A DNA stretch of 64,000 nucleotides, from the NCBI RefSeq assembly GCF_900099965.1, contig NZ_FNDJ01000010.1:186001-250000 (forward strand), given 5' to 3'. How positions within the stretch are numbered: position 1 is the stretch's first letter; every line of letters starts with the position of its first letter. The DNA is from Nonomuraea jiangxiensis (GTDB lineage Bacteria; Actinomycetota; Actinomycetes; Streptosporangiales; Streptosporangiaceae). The position numbers and the translations under genes are program-made. Below the pieces are notes generated by a model that saw only the letters and a program-made list of their open reading frames with translations, did not search any database and was not told the origin of the DNA. Positions 1 to 8,211 of this stretch are shown here, piece after piece.

Positions 1-283
1 CGCCACCGGTCAGTGGCGTCAGCCGGAGTTGGCGCTGCCAGCCTGCCTCCCTCTCGTTCATCACGCGGGCGCCGACCAACATCCCGGAGATGAGCACGCC
101 CCAGCCGGCCATGGCGGGTAACAGGACGGCTCCAGGGTCGATCGCCGACCGCGCAGGCCACTGGGATTCGAAGATGACCGCCTCCAGCAGGTAAAAAGCG
201 CCGGGAAACCCGATGATGAACAGGAGGGTCCCGGGCTCACGCAGCACTCTGCGCAGCTCCAGCGCCAGATAACCGAGGTTCAT
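1..283 (-). CDS. ABC-2 type transporter permease, N-terminal part (runs off the window)
   Basis: Only the first 94 codons are present; the rest lies before position 1. The visible protein starts MNLGYLALELRRVLREPG and continues into a hydrophobic helix (LLFIIGFPGAFYLLEAVIF) and a second one (AGWGVLISGMLVGARV). This is the usual opening of drug-export ABC-2 permeases: a cytoplasmic amphipathic segment, then TM1 and TM2. Its ATG lies inside the stop of the upstream ATP-binding gene (ATGA overlap), so the two are translated together and almost certainly form one exporter. The substrate cannot be told from this piece. Confidence 0.85.
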   Translation of the reverse strand, partial: MNLGYLALELRRVLREPGTLLFIIGFPGAFYLLEAVIFESQWPARSAIDPGAVLLPAMAGWGVLISGMLVGARVMNEREAGWQRQLRLTPLTGG

Positions 284-1269
284 GACAGCTCGCCTTCGCT
301 TGTGCGCGTTCTGCTGGTGAGGGCGAGGAACGCCTCGTCCAGGCCCACGCCGACCACCTCGACGTCACGCGCGTGCGGGAACCGGGACAGGAGCGCCCGG
401 AGCGTGGTGTCGGAATCGGAGCTGAGCACGGCGACCTTGTCCTGGCGGATCTCCACGTTCACCACGGAGGGGAGCGCGCGCATCGCGGGCTCGCTCACCC
501 CGGAGATCGTGGCACGCAGTGTGCGGCCGGCCGCCAGTGACCGCACCTGCGCCACCGAGCCGTCCGCGACGATACGCCCGTCGCGCAGGAACACGACTCG
601 GTCGGCGAACTCCTCGGCCTCCTCCAGATAGTGCGTCGCGAACATGACGGTCCGGCCGGACGCGGTGAACTCCTGCATGGAGTGCCAGAACTCGTGTCGT
701 CGCCGTACGTCCATCCCCGCCGTGGGTTCGTCGAGCAGCAGCAGGTCGGGGTCGGCCACCAGGGCGACGGCGAACCGCACCCGCTGCTTCTGACCCGTCG
801 ACAGCTTGGTGGATCTGCGCCGCGCAAGCTCTTCGATGCCCGCCTTGCGCAGTGCCTCCCGGACCGGGAGGGGGTTCTTGTGCAGAGATGCCACCATGCC
901 CACCATCTCGATCACGGTGGCATCGTCGAGCAGCGCACCCTCCTGGAGCATGGCGCCGATGACGCCCTCCAGGACGGCCTGACGAGGCGGGAGCCCGAAG
1001 ACCCGCACGATGCCGGAGTCGGGCGTCGTCAGCCCGACGATCATGTCCACCATGGTCGACTTGCCGGCGCCGTTCGGCCCGAGGAGCGCGACGACCTCGC
1101 CCGCCTTGATGGTCAGGTCCACTTCCTTGACGGCGTGGACCTCGCCGTAGTGTTTGCGTAAACCCTGGACGTGAACTGCGGTGTCCCGCCGTTCCGCCTT
1201 GGAAAGCAACGTCTCGTCCATGCCTTCAGGGTTCTTCACCTGGCCGAGGTTTTCTCGGCCACCTGTCAT
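280..1269 (-). CDS. ABC transporter ATP-binding protein (multidrug/antibiotic exporter type)
   Basis: A 329-residue ATPase that would energise the ABC-2 permease encoded directly downstream. Walker A GPNGAGKST is at residues 64-72, the signature is LSTGQKQR, Walker B with the catalytic glutamate is LLLLDEPTAG, and the switch histidine is in FATHYLEEAEE. After the nucleotide-binding domain comes the roughly 80-residue C-terminal extension found in DrrA/CcmA-type exporters. The first about 30 residues precede the ABC fold, so M17 (MDETLLSKAE) is an alternative start. A perfect 16-bp palindrome lies 9-24 bp upstream of the chosen ATG and may be the operator of this operon. No cognate regulator is in view. 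Confidence 0.93.
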   Translation of the reverse strand: MTGGRENLGQVKNPEGMDETLLSKAERRDTAVHVQGLRKHYGEVHAVKEVDLTIKAGEVVALLGPNGAGKSTMVDMIVGLTTPDSGIVRVFGLPPRQAVLEGVIGAMLQEGALLDDATVIEMVGMVASLHKNPLPVREALRKAGIEELARRRSTKLSTGQKQRVRFAVALVADPDLLLLDEPTAGMDVRRRHEFWHSMQEFTASGRTVMFATHYLEEAEEFADRVVFLRDGRIVADGSVAQVRSLAAGRTLRATISGVSEPAMRALPSVVNVEIRQDKVAVLSSDSDTTLRALLSRFPHARDVEVVGVGLDEAFLALTSRTRTSEGELS

Positions 1270-1277
1270 GACCTTGG

Positions 1278-1293
1278 CGTGACAGCTGTCACG
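1278..1293. promoter_or_regulatory. Perfect 16-bp palindrome upstream of the ABC exporter
   Basis: CGTGACAGCTGTCACG is a perfect dyad ending 9 bp upstream of the ABC ATPase start codon. Position and symmetry fit a repressor operator of a TetR- or MarR-like dimer. That role is inferred; no regulator gene lies next to it on this side of the window. Confidence 0.45.
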
Positions 1294-1500
1294 GATATCG
1301 CCCAGACGCTTGGAGGTTGCCGGCGACGATAAGCTTTCTGATCAGCAGGGTGTCCGCGTCTCACGGGCGAAACGCGGGGTCGGAGGGATCGGCCGCGTCG
1401 CGGCGAGAGATTTTTCCGGGGCCGTGTTGATCCGTGGGCCGCTCGTTCGACGTGTGGGTGCGAGGGCCGAGAGGCGGCCCCGCCGGACGAGGAGAACGCG

Positions 1501-1872
1501 ATGGCGAAATACCTGCTGATCATGCGGGGCACCGACGAGTCGAACGCGGCCATGATGGCCGACATCGACGAGATGATGGCCACGACCCGCCAGTTCATCG
1601 AGGAGATGGTCAAGGCCGGCGTTCTCCTCGCGGCGGAGGGGCTGGACGATCCGGGCCAGGGCGTCGTGGTCGACTTCAGCGGCGAGGCCCCGGTGGTCAC
1701 GGACGGGCCGTACGGCGAGACCAAGGAGCTGTTCGGGGGCTTCTTCCTGCTCGACGTCGCCTCGAAACAGGAGGCGGTCGAGTGGGCCAAGCGGGTCCCG
1801 GCGGCCCCCGGGGCCAAGGTCGAGGTCCGGCGGGTGCCCGGCAGCGACGAGGTCCCGCAGGTCGGCGAGTGA
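1501..1872 (+). CDS. YCII/DGPF-domain protein paired with an ECF42 sigma factor
   Basis: A 123-residue single-domain protein with the family hallmark: VTDGPYGETKELFGGFFLLDV at residues 62-82 contains the DGPF-type core (here DGPY). The start is fixed by a strong ribosome site (GAGGAG, 6 nt upstream of ATG). DGPF proteins are small dimeric alpha-beta proteins of the YciI fold. Their partnership with ECF42 sigma factors is well known from genome context, although their biochemical role is not settled. The sigma gene follows after 43 bp on the same strand. I infer it belongs to the regulon of that sigma factor or works with it. Confidence 0.88.
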   Translation: MAKYLLIMRGTDESNAAMMADIDEMMATTRQFIEEMVKAGVLLAAEGLDDPGQGVVVDFSGEAPVVTDGPYGETKELFGGFFLLDVASKQEAVEWAKRVPAAPGAKVEVRRVPGSDEVPQVGE

Positions 1873-1915
1873 TCATCAAGGACCGGGCCGGGCGCGACGG
1901 CAACGGCCGGATCTG

Positions 1916-3166
1916 ATGGGTACGGCCGATGTCGAGGCCGTCTGGCGGATCGAGTCGGCGCGGATCGTCGCCGCGCTGACCCGGTTCACCGGCGATTTCG
2001 GGCTGGCCGAGGACGCGGCCCAGGAGGCGGTGGCCGAGGCGCTGGTGTCGTGGCCGCTCGCCTCGCCGGCGAATCCGGCCGGCTGGCTGATGGCCACGGC
2101 CCGGCGGCGGGCGATCGACGCGATCCGCCGCCGGACCGCCCTCCAGGACCGATACGCCCTGCTGGCGGCCGATCTGGCGGCCGACCGGGCGGCCGACCTG
2201 GCGGCCGACTCGGCGGTTGACGAGGAAATCGATCCCGACAGGATCGATGACGACGTGCTGGCGCTCATGTTCGTCAGCTGCCACCCGGTGCTCTCCCCCG
2301 AGGCCCGGGTGGCGCTGACCCTGCGCGTGGTCGGCGGCCTGTCCAGCGAGGAGATCGCCCGCGCGTTCCTCGTACCCGTGCCGACCGTGCAGGCCCGCAT
2401 CACTCGGGGCAAGAAGACGATCGCGGCGGCCGGGGTGCCGTTCGAGCTGCCGCCGGCCGCCGAGCGCCGGGAGCGGCTGGGCGGCGTGCTCAGCGTCCTC
2501 TACGTGATCTTCACCGAGGGGTCGACGGCCACGTCGGGCGACCGGCTGCTGCGCCCCGACCTCGCGTACGAGGCGATCCGGCTGGCGCGCACGCTGGCCG
2601 CGCTGCAGCCGGACGAGCCGGAGGTGCACGGCCTGCTGGCGTTGTGCGAGCTGACCGCCGCCCGTTTCCCGGCCCGGACCGGCCCGGACGGTTCGCCGGT
2701 CCTGCTGGAGGACCAGGACCGGCGGCGGTGGGACATCTCGGCGATCCGCCGTGGGCTGGCCGCGCTGGTCAAGGCATCGGCCCGCGGCCTCGGCCCCTAC
2801 GGCCTGCAGGCCGCGATCGCCGCCACCCACGCGTCGGCGTCCTCGGTCGAGGCGACCGACTGGGACCGGATCGTGGTGCTGTACGAGGCGCTCGGCCGGG
2901 TCGCACCCTCACCGGTGGTCGAGCTCAACCGGGCCGTCGCCGTTGCCATGGCCGCGGGCCCGGTGCAAGCCCTGGCCATCGTGGACGAGCTGATCGCCTC
3001 AAACCGGCTCCCCGGTTCGCATCTGATCCCGACCGTACGCGGTGAGCTGCTGGCCCGGCTCGGACGGCGCCCGGAAGCGCGCGCCGAGCTGGAGCTGGCG
3101 GCCCGGCTGTGCGCCAACCAGCGCGAACGCTCGGTGCTGCTGCGCAAGGCGGCCATGCTGACGTGA
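1916..3166 (+). CDS. ECF42-type RNA polymerase sigma factor with C-terminal extension
   Basis: At 416 residues it is about twice the length of a minimal ECF sigma factor. Region 2 spans about residues 5-75 (EDAAQEAVAEAL, then GWLMATARRRAIDAIRR) and region 4 about 115-170 (SSEEIARAFLVPVPTVQARITRGKKTI). The rest (about 175-416) is the helical, TPR-like extension of the DUF6596 type that marks the ECF42 group. These factors are usually encoded next to a DGPF gene, as here, and have no anti-sigma factor; the extension is thought to control activity. An oddity is the alanine/aspartate-rich linker between regions 2 and 4 (about residues 82-100), built from near-repeats of DLAAD/RAAD. None of the neighbouring genes encodes an anti-sigma protein. 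Confidence 0.9.
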   Translation: MGTADVEAVWRIESARIVAALTRFTGDFGLAEDAAQEAVAEALVSWPLASPANPAGWLMATARRRAIDAIRRRTALQDRYALLAADLAADRAADLAADSAVDEEIDPDRIDDDVLALMFVSCHPVLSPEARVALTLRVVGGLSSEEIARAFLVPVPTVQARITRGKKTIAAAGVPFELPPAAERRERLGGVLSVLYVIFTEGSTATSGDRLLRPDLAYEAIRLARTLAALQPDEPEVHGLLALCELTAARFPARTGPDGSPVLLEDQDRRRWDISAIRRGLAALVKASARGLGPYGLQAAIAATHASASSVEATDWDRIVVLYEALGRVAPSPVVELNRAVAVAMAAGPVQALAIVDELIASNRLPGSHLIPTVRGELLARLGRRPEARAELELAARLCANQRERSVLLRKAAMLT

Positions 3167-3208
3167 CCGGCCGGGCGTGGGCCCCCGCCTCCGGCAACTA
3201 CATGCCAG

Positions 3209-4183
3209 TCACGGCTCCTCGTCCAGGACGCCGGAGATCGCGATGGAGTAGCCGAGTTGGGCCCGGCTGGTGCTGCCGAGGCGGGTGGAGATCCGTCTGA
3301 TGTGCTCGGCTACGGTGCGGCGGCCCATGCCGAGCTCTCGGGCGATCTTGTCTTCGGTAAGGCCGGCGACGAGCATCCGCATGATGGCGCGCTGCTGGTC
3401 GTCCACCACCAGTCCCTCCCGTCGCGTGGTCGTGAGGATGGGGCTGGCACGGATCCAGGCCAGTTCGAAGACGCGGGTCAGGTAGCGGACCAGCGCGGGC
3501 TGGCAGATCTCCACCAGCTCGTGCTCGTCACCCGAGGGCGCGGAGACGTACGCGATCTCGCCGTCGAAGATGATCAGGCGGTCGAACAGCTCACTGGAGG
3601 TGCGTACCTCCGCCCCCTCCTCGACGATGCGCTCGATGTACTCAAGCGTCGGAGGATGGTTGCGCGTGGTGTGCTGGTAGATCACGCGCTTGCTGACGCC
3701 CCGCCGCAGGACCGGCAGGTCACGTTCGAGGACCTGAGCGAGGATCTCCGACGAGCGACCGCTGCCGGGATGAGCGGTGATGATCTCCCTGCGACATTGG
3801 GCCAGAGCCAACTGCAGGGTGTCCTCGACCTCCTGAGGACCCTCGATGAGCGCGATGTCAGGCCGCCGGCCCGCTCGTCCCCGCTCGTACGCCCGCTCGA
3901 CCATGTCGATCACCTGGCTCGCTCGGGCTAGTTCGGCGCGGGTGGCGGAGATGGATTGTTCCAGCGGATTGAGGAGACGCGCAGCGACAATGCTCGGCCC
4001 CACCGGCCGCACCAGATCCGGCTTGTCCTCCGTCGATGCCACCAGGCCCGATCGGAGCAGACATGGAGGGGCGGCCTCTCGCGGAACGGTTCGCTCCATC
4101 ACCGCTCTTTCGTAAGCGGCCATCCCGTCATGGCAGATATCTGCCTCATCGCAATAGACCGGACACGCGCGGTTCATCCACAC
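3209..4183 (-). CDS. LuxR-type HTH regulator with TrmB/PLD-like sensor domain
   Basis: A 324-residue regulator. The C-terminal 65 residues form a GerE/LuxR helix-turn-helix (MRMLVAGLTEDKIARELGMG, then RRTVAEHIRRISTRLGSTSR). The middle (about 100-235) resembles the TrmB C-terminal/phospholipase-D-like ligand domain: IALIEGPQEVEDTLQLALAQ, an FDRLIIFDGEIAYVSAP strand pair, and an effector segment near LVEICQPAL. No response-regulator receiver is present, so it probably senses a small molecule directly. It is transcribed away from the proC-like operon that starts 143 bp to its right, and is the obvious candidate regulator of that operon. The first about 40 residues are atypical, so the true start may lie further in. 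Confidence 0.8.
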   Translation of the reverse strand: MWMNRACPVYCDEADICHDGMAAYERAVMERTVPREAAPPCLLRSGLVASTEDKPDLVRPVGPSIVAARLLNPLEQSISATRAELARASQVIDMVERAYERGRAGRRPDIALIEGPQEVEDTLQLALAQCRREIITAHPGSGRSSEILAQVLERDLPVLRRGVSKRVIYQHTTRNHPPTLEYIERIVEEGAEVRTSSELFDRLIIFDGEIAYVSAPSGDEHELVEICQPALVRYLTRVFELAWIRASPILTTTRREGLVVDDQQRAIMRMLVAGLTEDKIARELGMGRRTVAEHIRRISTRLGSTSRAQLGYSIAISGVLDEEP

Positions 4184-4237
4184 CTACCCACCCTGCATCT
4201 TCCTGCACCGCATGATCACGCACGTAGTAAAGGTAGT

Positions 4238-4251
4238 CAACTCGGTAGTTG
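4238..4251. promoter_or_regulatory. Putative operator in the luxR-like/proC-like divergent region
   Basis: CAACT-CGGT-AGTTG is an inverted repeat with 5-bp arms. It overlaps a set of three GTAGT direct repeats (4224, 4233, 4245) midway between the divergent genes. This is a plausible binding site for the LuxR-type regulator, but the arms are short and the call is tentative. Confidence 0.35.
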
Positions 4252-4326
4252 TCATGGCAACGTCCCATCTGAGTGGGGAACGTGACGCCAGCACAAACGG
4301 CATCCCTTGGGTGGACAGGGGGAACA

Positions 4327-5139
4327 TTGGAAATTTCCGCACGTCGAATCGTCGTGATCGGCGCCGGCCACATGGGGCGAGCGATTATCGCCGGTCTTCG
4401 CGAAAAAGCTCTGGACGTTTCCATCGATATCGTGGAGAAATCGCAGGACAGAATACGCCTTATAGGCGACGAATTCGGCATCGAACCTCGTCCGACATAT
4501 GAACCCGGGCAGGACGACGTCGTCATCCTTGCCATTCAGCCTCAGGCGTTCGAGGAGTTCAGTGCGGCACAGCCGTCCGGAGCCTTCGCGAGAAGCCTGG
4601 TCATCTCCGTCATGGCCGGCGTGAGCATCGCGGCCATGGAGAACGCGCTCAACACGGTCCGCGTCGTCCGCACCATCCCGAACACGCCTTCCGAGATTTC
4701 GCAGGGCATGACCGTGCTCTGCCCCGGGAAGGCCGTCACCGGTGGCGAGACCTCCCTCGCCGAGCAGATCATGTCGGTGATCGGCAGGACCGTCACGGTC
4801 CGGAACGAGGCACTGATCGACGATGCGACCGCGCTTTGCGGCGGTGGTCCCGCCTTCGTCGCGTACATCGCTGGTGCCTTCATCGATTTCGCGATGAAGG
4901 CTGGATTCGACCCCGACCAGGCCCGGCTCATGACCGCTCAGGTCCTGCGCGGGACCGCCGACCTGATGTACGGCACCGGGCGCGATCCCGAGGAGATGTG
5001 CCGCCAGGTCATGACCCCTGGCGGGACCACCGAGCAGGGAATCTTCCACTATCGCGACAACGGGCTCCACGACCTGTTGGTCGAAGGCTTGAACCGGTCC
5101 GCGAACCGCTCGCGTGAACTGGGCCGGATCGGCCGGTGA
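4327..5139 (+). CDS. Pyrroline-5-carboxylate reductase family protein (ProC-like)
   Basis: The family reduces delta-1-pyrroline-5-carboxylate or related cyclic imines with NAD(P)H. I choose the TTG at 4327 (270 residues) because AGGGGG sits just upstream at 4316-4321 and the protein then begins LEISARRIVVIGAGHMG, right at the Rossmann strand. The longer ATG frame at 4273 adds 18 unconserved residues. The signature LCGGGPAFVAYIAGAF and the family motif MTPGGTTEQGI are intact, and length matches ProC. It is the first gene of a four-gene operon with a methyltransferase, an exporter-like permease and an imino-acid oxidase. Housekeeping proline synthesis is therefore unlikely, and reduction of a pathway-specific cyclic imine is more probable (inference). 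Confidence 0.85.
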   Translation: MEISARRIVVIGAGHMGRAIIAGLREKALDVSIDIVEKSQDRIRLIGDEFGIEPRPTYEPGQDDVVILAIQPQAFEEFSAAQPSGAFARSLVISVMAGVSIAAMENALNTVRVVRTIPNTPSEISQGMTVLCPGKAVTGGETSLAEQIMSVIGRTVTVRNEALIDDATALCGGGPAFVAYIAGAFIDFAMKAGFDPDQARLMTAQVLRGTADLMYGTGRDPEEMCRQVMTPGGTTEQGIFHYRDNGLHDLLVEGLNRSANRSRELGRIGR

Positions 5140-5200
5140 TCGGCTGCCGAACCCGATGGGGAACGATCCACGAACGAGCTTGGCATTAGGGAGGATCAGC

Positions 5201-6067
5201 GTGCTCGGCATCAGCCAGCGTGACCGCATCGGTACGGAGGCGGCGGAAGCGATCGCCGCCGAAGGTTCGTACGAAGTGTATTTCGGCATGGGACACGTGC
5301 TCCGGCTCCTCAATCGGCCCGACGTGTTCAAGGTCAGCCCCGCGGGAATGAGCCTGGGCGACTTCCTGGTCCGCGACCTCACACAGGATGATCTGCGCGG
5401 GTCCTTGCTCGACATGGGTACGGGGAGCGGCGCGCTGGCCATTCTCCTGCGCGGATTGGGCGCTCACGACATCACCGCCACGGACATTTCGGCGTCCGCT
5501 GTCAAGACGGCCATGGAAAACGAGCTGCTCAACTTCGGTGACCAGCGCATTTCGTTCGGAGAAGGGAGCCTCTTCGATGGCCCCAGGACCAAGCGCCGCT
5601 TCGATCTGATCGTCTTCAACCCTCCTGGCTGGCACAGCCCGTCAGAGGAGTGCCGCGAAGAGCTCAAGCGACAGAACCTGAGAGGCCTCAATCTGTCGGC
5701 GATGTTCTCGGGAGAGAAGGTCGCCTTCGACTTCCTGCGGCAGCTCCCGCACCATCTCACATCGAACGGGCGGGCGATAGTCGGGCTCAATTCAATGATC
5801 GGGATCCGGAGCGTGCTGTCGCGGATCAGGGAACTCGACGGCGTCGGCGACGCGCTGGAGTTCAAGCTGATCGAACGGCACACCTTCCCGTTGTTCTTCT
5901 ACTCAGGTGACTGGCGGGAGTCACGTGACATCCTGCTGACCGAGTTCCACCGCTGGCGCGACCGCCATGGAATCGCCTTCAGCGTGAGCGACGACGGGAC
6001 CCTCTACTGGTCGTACGAGGTCATCGAGTGCCGTCTCGCCGCGAAATTCCGGGAGGTCCGTGCATGA
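5201..6067 (+). CDS. SAM-dependent methyltransferase with NPPG motif (PrmC/HemK-like fold)
   Basis: A 288-residue class I methyltransferase. The GTG at 5201 is preferred because AGGGAGGA lies 5 nt upstream; the frame is open back to 5114 but overlaps proC without homology. Motif I is LLDMGTGSGALAILL (about residues 70-84), followed by an acidic strand (ITATDIS). The motif IV position reads FNPPGW, the NPP-x type that binds planar amide or amine nitrogens in PrmC and DNA amino-methyltransferases. The C-terminal third is unlike PrmC. The substrate is unknown. Placement between an imine reductase and an imino-acid oxidase suggests N-methylation of an amino acid or imino acid. Confidence 0.75.
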   Translation: MLGISQRDRIGTEAAEAIAAEGSYEVYFGMGHVLRLLNRPDVFKVSPAGMSLGDFLVRDLTQDDLRGSLLDMGTGSGALAILLRGLGAHDITATDISASAVKTAMENELLNFGDQRISFGEGSLFDGPRTKRRFDLIVFNPPGWHSPSEECREELKRQNLRGLNLSAMFSGEKVAFDFLRQLPHHLTSNGRAIVGLNSMIGIRSVLSRIRELDGVGDALEFKLIERHTFPLFFYSGDWRESRDILLTEFHRWRDRHGIAFSVSDDGTLYWSYEVIECRLAAKFREVRA

Positions 6068-7011
6068 GTACGGTTCGCCCCAGGGCGACCGTACTAGGCG
6101 GCGCCGCGATGGCACTCGCCAACGTGATTCTCGGCGCCTCCTCCCTCTACTGGCGGGCGCTGTCCCATGTGTCCCCAACGGCGCTCCTTGGCTACCGCAT
6201 CCTGATCTCACTGGTCACTCTGGGCGTCGCGCTGGCGGTGTTGAAGCGCATAAAGCCGGTGTTCGACGCAGCGTTCAATGGCCGCCTGCTGCTCCTGCAC
6301 CTGATGGCCGCGGTGCTGGTCTCCGCCAACTGGCTCACCTTCATCTGGGGCTCGGTGCACGGCCATGTCCTTGAGACCGGCCTCGGCTATCTCATCGCGC
6401 CGGCGGTGACGATCGTCCTGGGCGCTGGGGTCATGCGAGAGCGGCTCGACCCCGTGCGTGTCGTTGCCCTGGTCCTGTGCCTGATAGGGATCATCCTGCT
6501 CATCGCCCGCAGCCACGAACTCGAATGGTGGGTCTACGTCACCATCGGCACGACCTGGGGAATCTACAGCTTCCTGAAGAAGCTCACCACGGCCGACCCG
6601 TTCACCGGGCTCACCCTGGAGACCGCCATACTCGCGGTCGGAGTCGGCGTGGCCATCCTGGCCTCGACCTACTCGCTCGCTCCTGGCCCGGACGCCGACA
6701 CCTCCGACTTCGTACTGCTCGCCCTGTGCGGCGTGGTGTCGGTCACCCCGCTGTGGCTGATCTCGTTCGGAGCGAAGAAGATCACGCTATCGACGGCCGG
6801 TTTTCTCCAATACGTGCTTCCCACGACCCAGCTCGTCGTCGCATTGGTCTTTTACGGCCAACAGCCGTCCGGCAACACGTTGGTGTCCTACGCCACAGTC
6901 TGGCTTTCACTGATTCTCATTCTCGTGTACCCGCTATTGCACACACGCCGGGCGGGAAACACCGCCACCAAGCCACCCGCCCTGGCAGAGGACAGGAGGG
7001 CAGGTCCGTGA
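6064..7011 (+). CDS. RarD/EamA-family membrane transporter
   Basis: A 315-residue integral membrane protein with about ten hydrophobic helices in the two-fold EamA arrangement (for example VSANWLTFIWGSVHGHVLETGLGY and TPLWLISFGAKKITLSTAGFLQY, the usual RarD-type blocks). The start is the ATG at 6064, whose ATGA overlaps the methyltransferase stop. RarD/DMT proteins export amino acids, metabolites or amino-acid-like antibiotics. Within this operon it is the natural candidate for product export or self-protection (inference). Confidence 0.87.
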   Translation: MSTVRPRATVLGGAAMALANVILGASSLYWRALSHVSPTALLGYRILISLVTLGVALAVLKRIKPVFDAAFNGRLLLLHLMAAVLVSANWLTFIWGSVHGHVLETGLGYLIAPAVTIVLGAGVMRERLDPVRVVALVLCLIGIILLIARSHELEWWVYVTIGTTWGIYSFLKKLTTADPFTGLTLETAILAVGVGVAILASTYSLAPGPDADTSDFVLLALCGVVSVTPLWLISFGAKKITLSTAGFLQYVLPTTQLVVALVFYGQQPSGNTLVSYATVWLSLILILVYPLLHTRRAGNTATKPPALAEDRRAGP

Positions 7012-8186
7012 ACGCGAATGTGACGACGTGCGACGTGGCGGTCGTCGGGCTGGGGATTTTCGGCTCCGCGACCACTCACGCGCTGGTCCGACGTGGCGCC
7101 AGGGTCGTCGGGATCGAGGCTCACGGCCCGATCCACCGGTTCGGCTCCTCCTACGGGGAGAGCCGCATCTTCCGCCGGGCGTACTGGGAAGGCACGAACT
7201 ACCTTCCTTTACTGAACCGGGCCCACGAACTCTGGGTCCAGCTGGAGGAGGCCCATGAAAGTCCCCTGCTGCTGCGGACCGGCGGCGTCTTCGCCGGGAC
7301 GACGTCCAGCGGCGTGGTCGAACTCAGCAAGAAGACGGCGGAGGCCGGAGGCATCGAACACGAGGTCCTGACCGCCGGGGAACTCAATAGCCGCTTTCCC
7401 TGGTTCGACATCGGGGACGACATGGCCGCCATCTACGAACCGGACGCCTATGCCGTCCTGGCGGAGCGGGCCCGGTTGGCCATGCTGGACCAGGCTGTCA
7501 CGGCCGGCGCTTCCTTACGCTTCGGCGACGCGGTCGTCGATATCGGGCCATCCAGGAACACCGTGACACTGGAGTTGCGCTCGGGTGAGACCATCGCGTG
7601 CGGCGCTGTCGTCCTCGCCCTCGGCCCGTGGATGAAGAACCATCTCACCACCGGGCTCTCCCGAATCCTCCAACCGGTACGCGTGCCGGTTTACTGGTTC
7701 CGCACCTCCCGCTCCCTCGGTGCGGAGCGATTCCCGTCCTTCCTCTACGAGACCGCCGCGGGCGAGGTGATCTACGGCGTCACCGAAGGCGGACCGGACC
7801 GCGATATCGTCAAGATCGGGTTTCACAATCGACAACAACGGCCCTGGGATCCGCAGGACCGGTCGGAAACCGAGGTGCCGCGAGAATATCTGGACGAGAT
7901 CCACGCGGTGGTCTCACGGATCTTCAAGGGGGTCGTGCCCGAGCCGGTGGGCGGACGCTACTGCTACTACACGCTCACACCTGACACCAGTTTCATCGTC
8001 GACCGCTCACCGGCCCACGCCGGCATCGTGCACATCTCCGCCTGCTCCGGTCACGGATTCAAGTTCGCCCCGGCGATCGGGGAGTGTGCGGCCGAGATGG
8101 TCCTCGGGCTGCCGGGCGGCGTCGACGTTACTCCGTTCAGGGCCGACCGCTTCGCGCCCGGAGCCGTCCCGATGCCCAACTGCTGA
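7008..8186 (+). CDS. FAD-dependent oxidase of the monomeric sarcosine oxidase (MSOX) family
   Basis: A 392-residue flavoenzyme starting at a GTG that overlaps the transporter stop (GTGA). The N-terminal dinucleotide fold is VAVVGLGIFGSATTHAL with the acidic IEAHGP end. The conserved block SSYGESRIFRRAYWEG follows. Near the C-terminus are YCYYTLTPD, HISACSGHGFKFAPAIGE and nearby family residues. Cys319 of YCYYTLTPD aligns with the cysteine that carries covalent FAD in MSOX. Relatives oxidise secondary or cyclic amino acids: sarcosine, N-methyltryptophan, pipecolate, or piperideine carboxylate (NikD). Together with the ProC-like reductase this points to cyclic or N-alkyl amino acid chemistry. 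Confidence 0.88.
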   Translation: MNANVTTCDVAVVGLGIFGSATTHALVRRGARVVGIEAHGPIHRFGSSYGESRIFRRAYWEGTNYLPLLNRAHELWVQLEEAHESPLLLRTGGVFAGTTSSGVVELSKKTAEAGGIEHEVLTAGELNSRFPWFDIGDDMAAIYEPDAYAVLAERARLAMLDQAVTAGASLRFGDAVVDIGPSRNTVTLELRSGETIACGAVVLALGPWMKNHLTTGLSRILQPVRVPVYWFRTSRSLGAERFPSFLYETAAGEVIYGVTEGGPDRDIVKIGFHNRQQRPWDPQDRSETEVPREYLDEIHAVVSRIFKGVVPEPVGGRYCYYTLTPDTSFIVDRSPAHAGIVHISACSGHGFKFAPAIGECAAEMVLGLPGGVDVTPFRADRFAPGAVPMPNC

Positions 8187-8211
8187 TCACCGCTCCCTAT
8201 CGGGTGCGCTC

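Noticed and set aside
1294..1500. ECF42 promoter signature (recalled as TGTCGA in the -35 region) upstream of the DGPF gene
   Set aside because: I looked for it and did not find TGTCGA in the 207 bp before the ribosome site. The consensus is from memory, so regulation by the neighbouring sigma factor stays an inference from context only.
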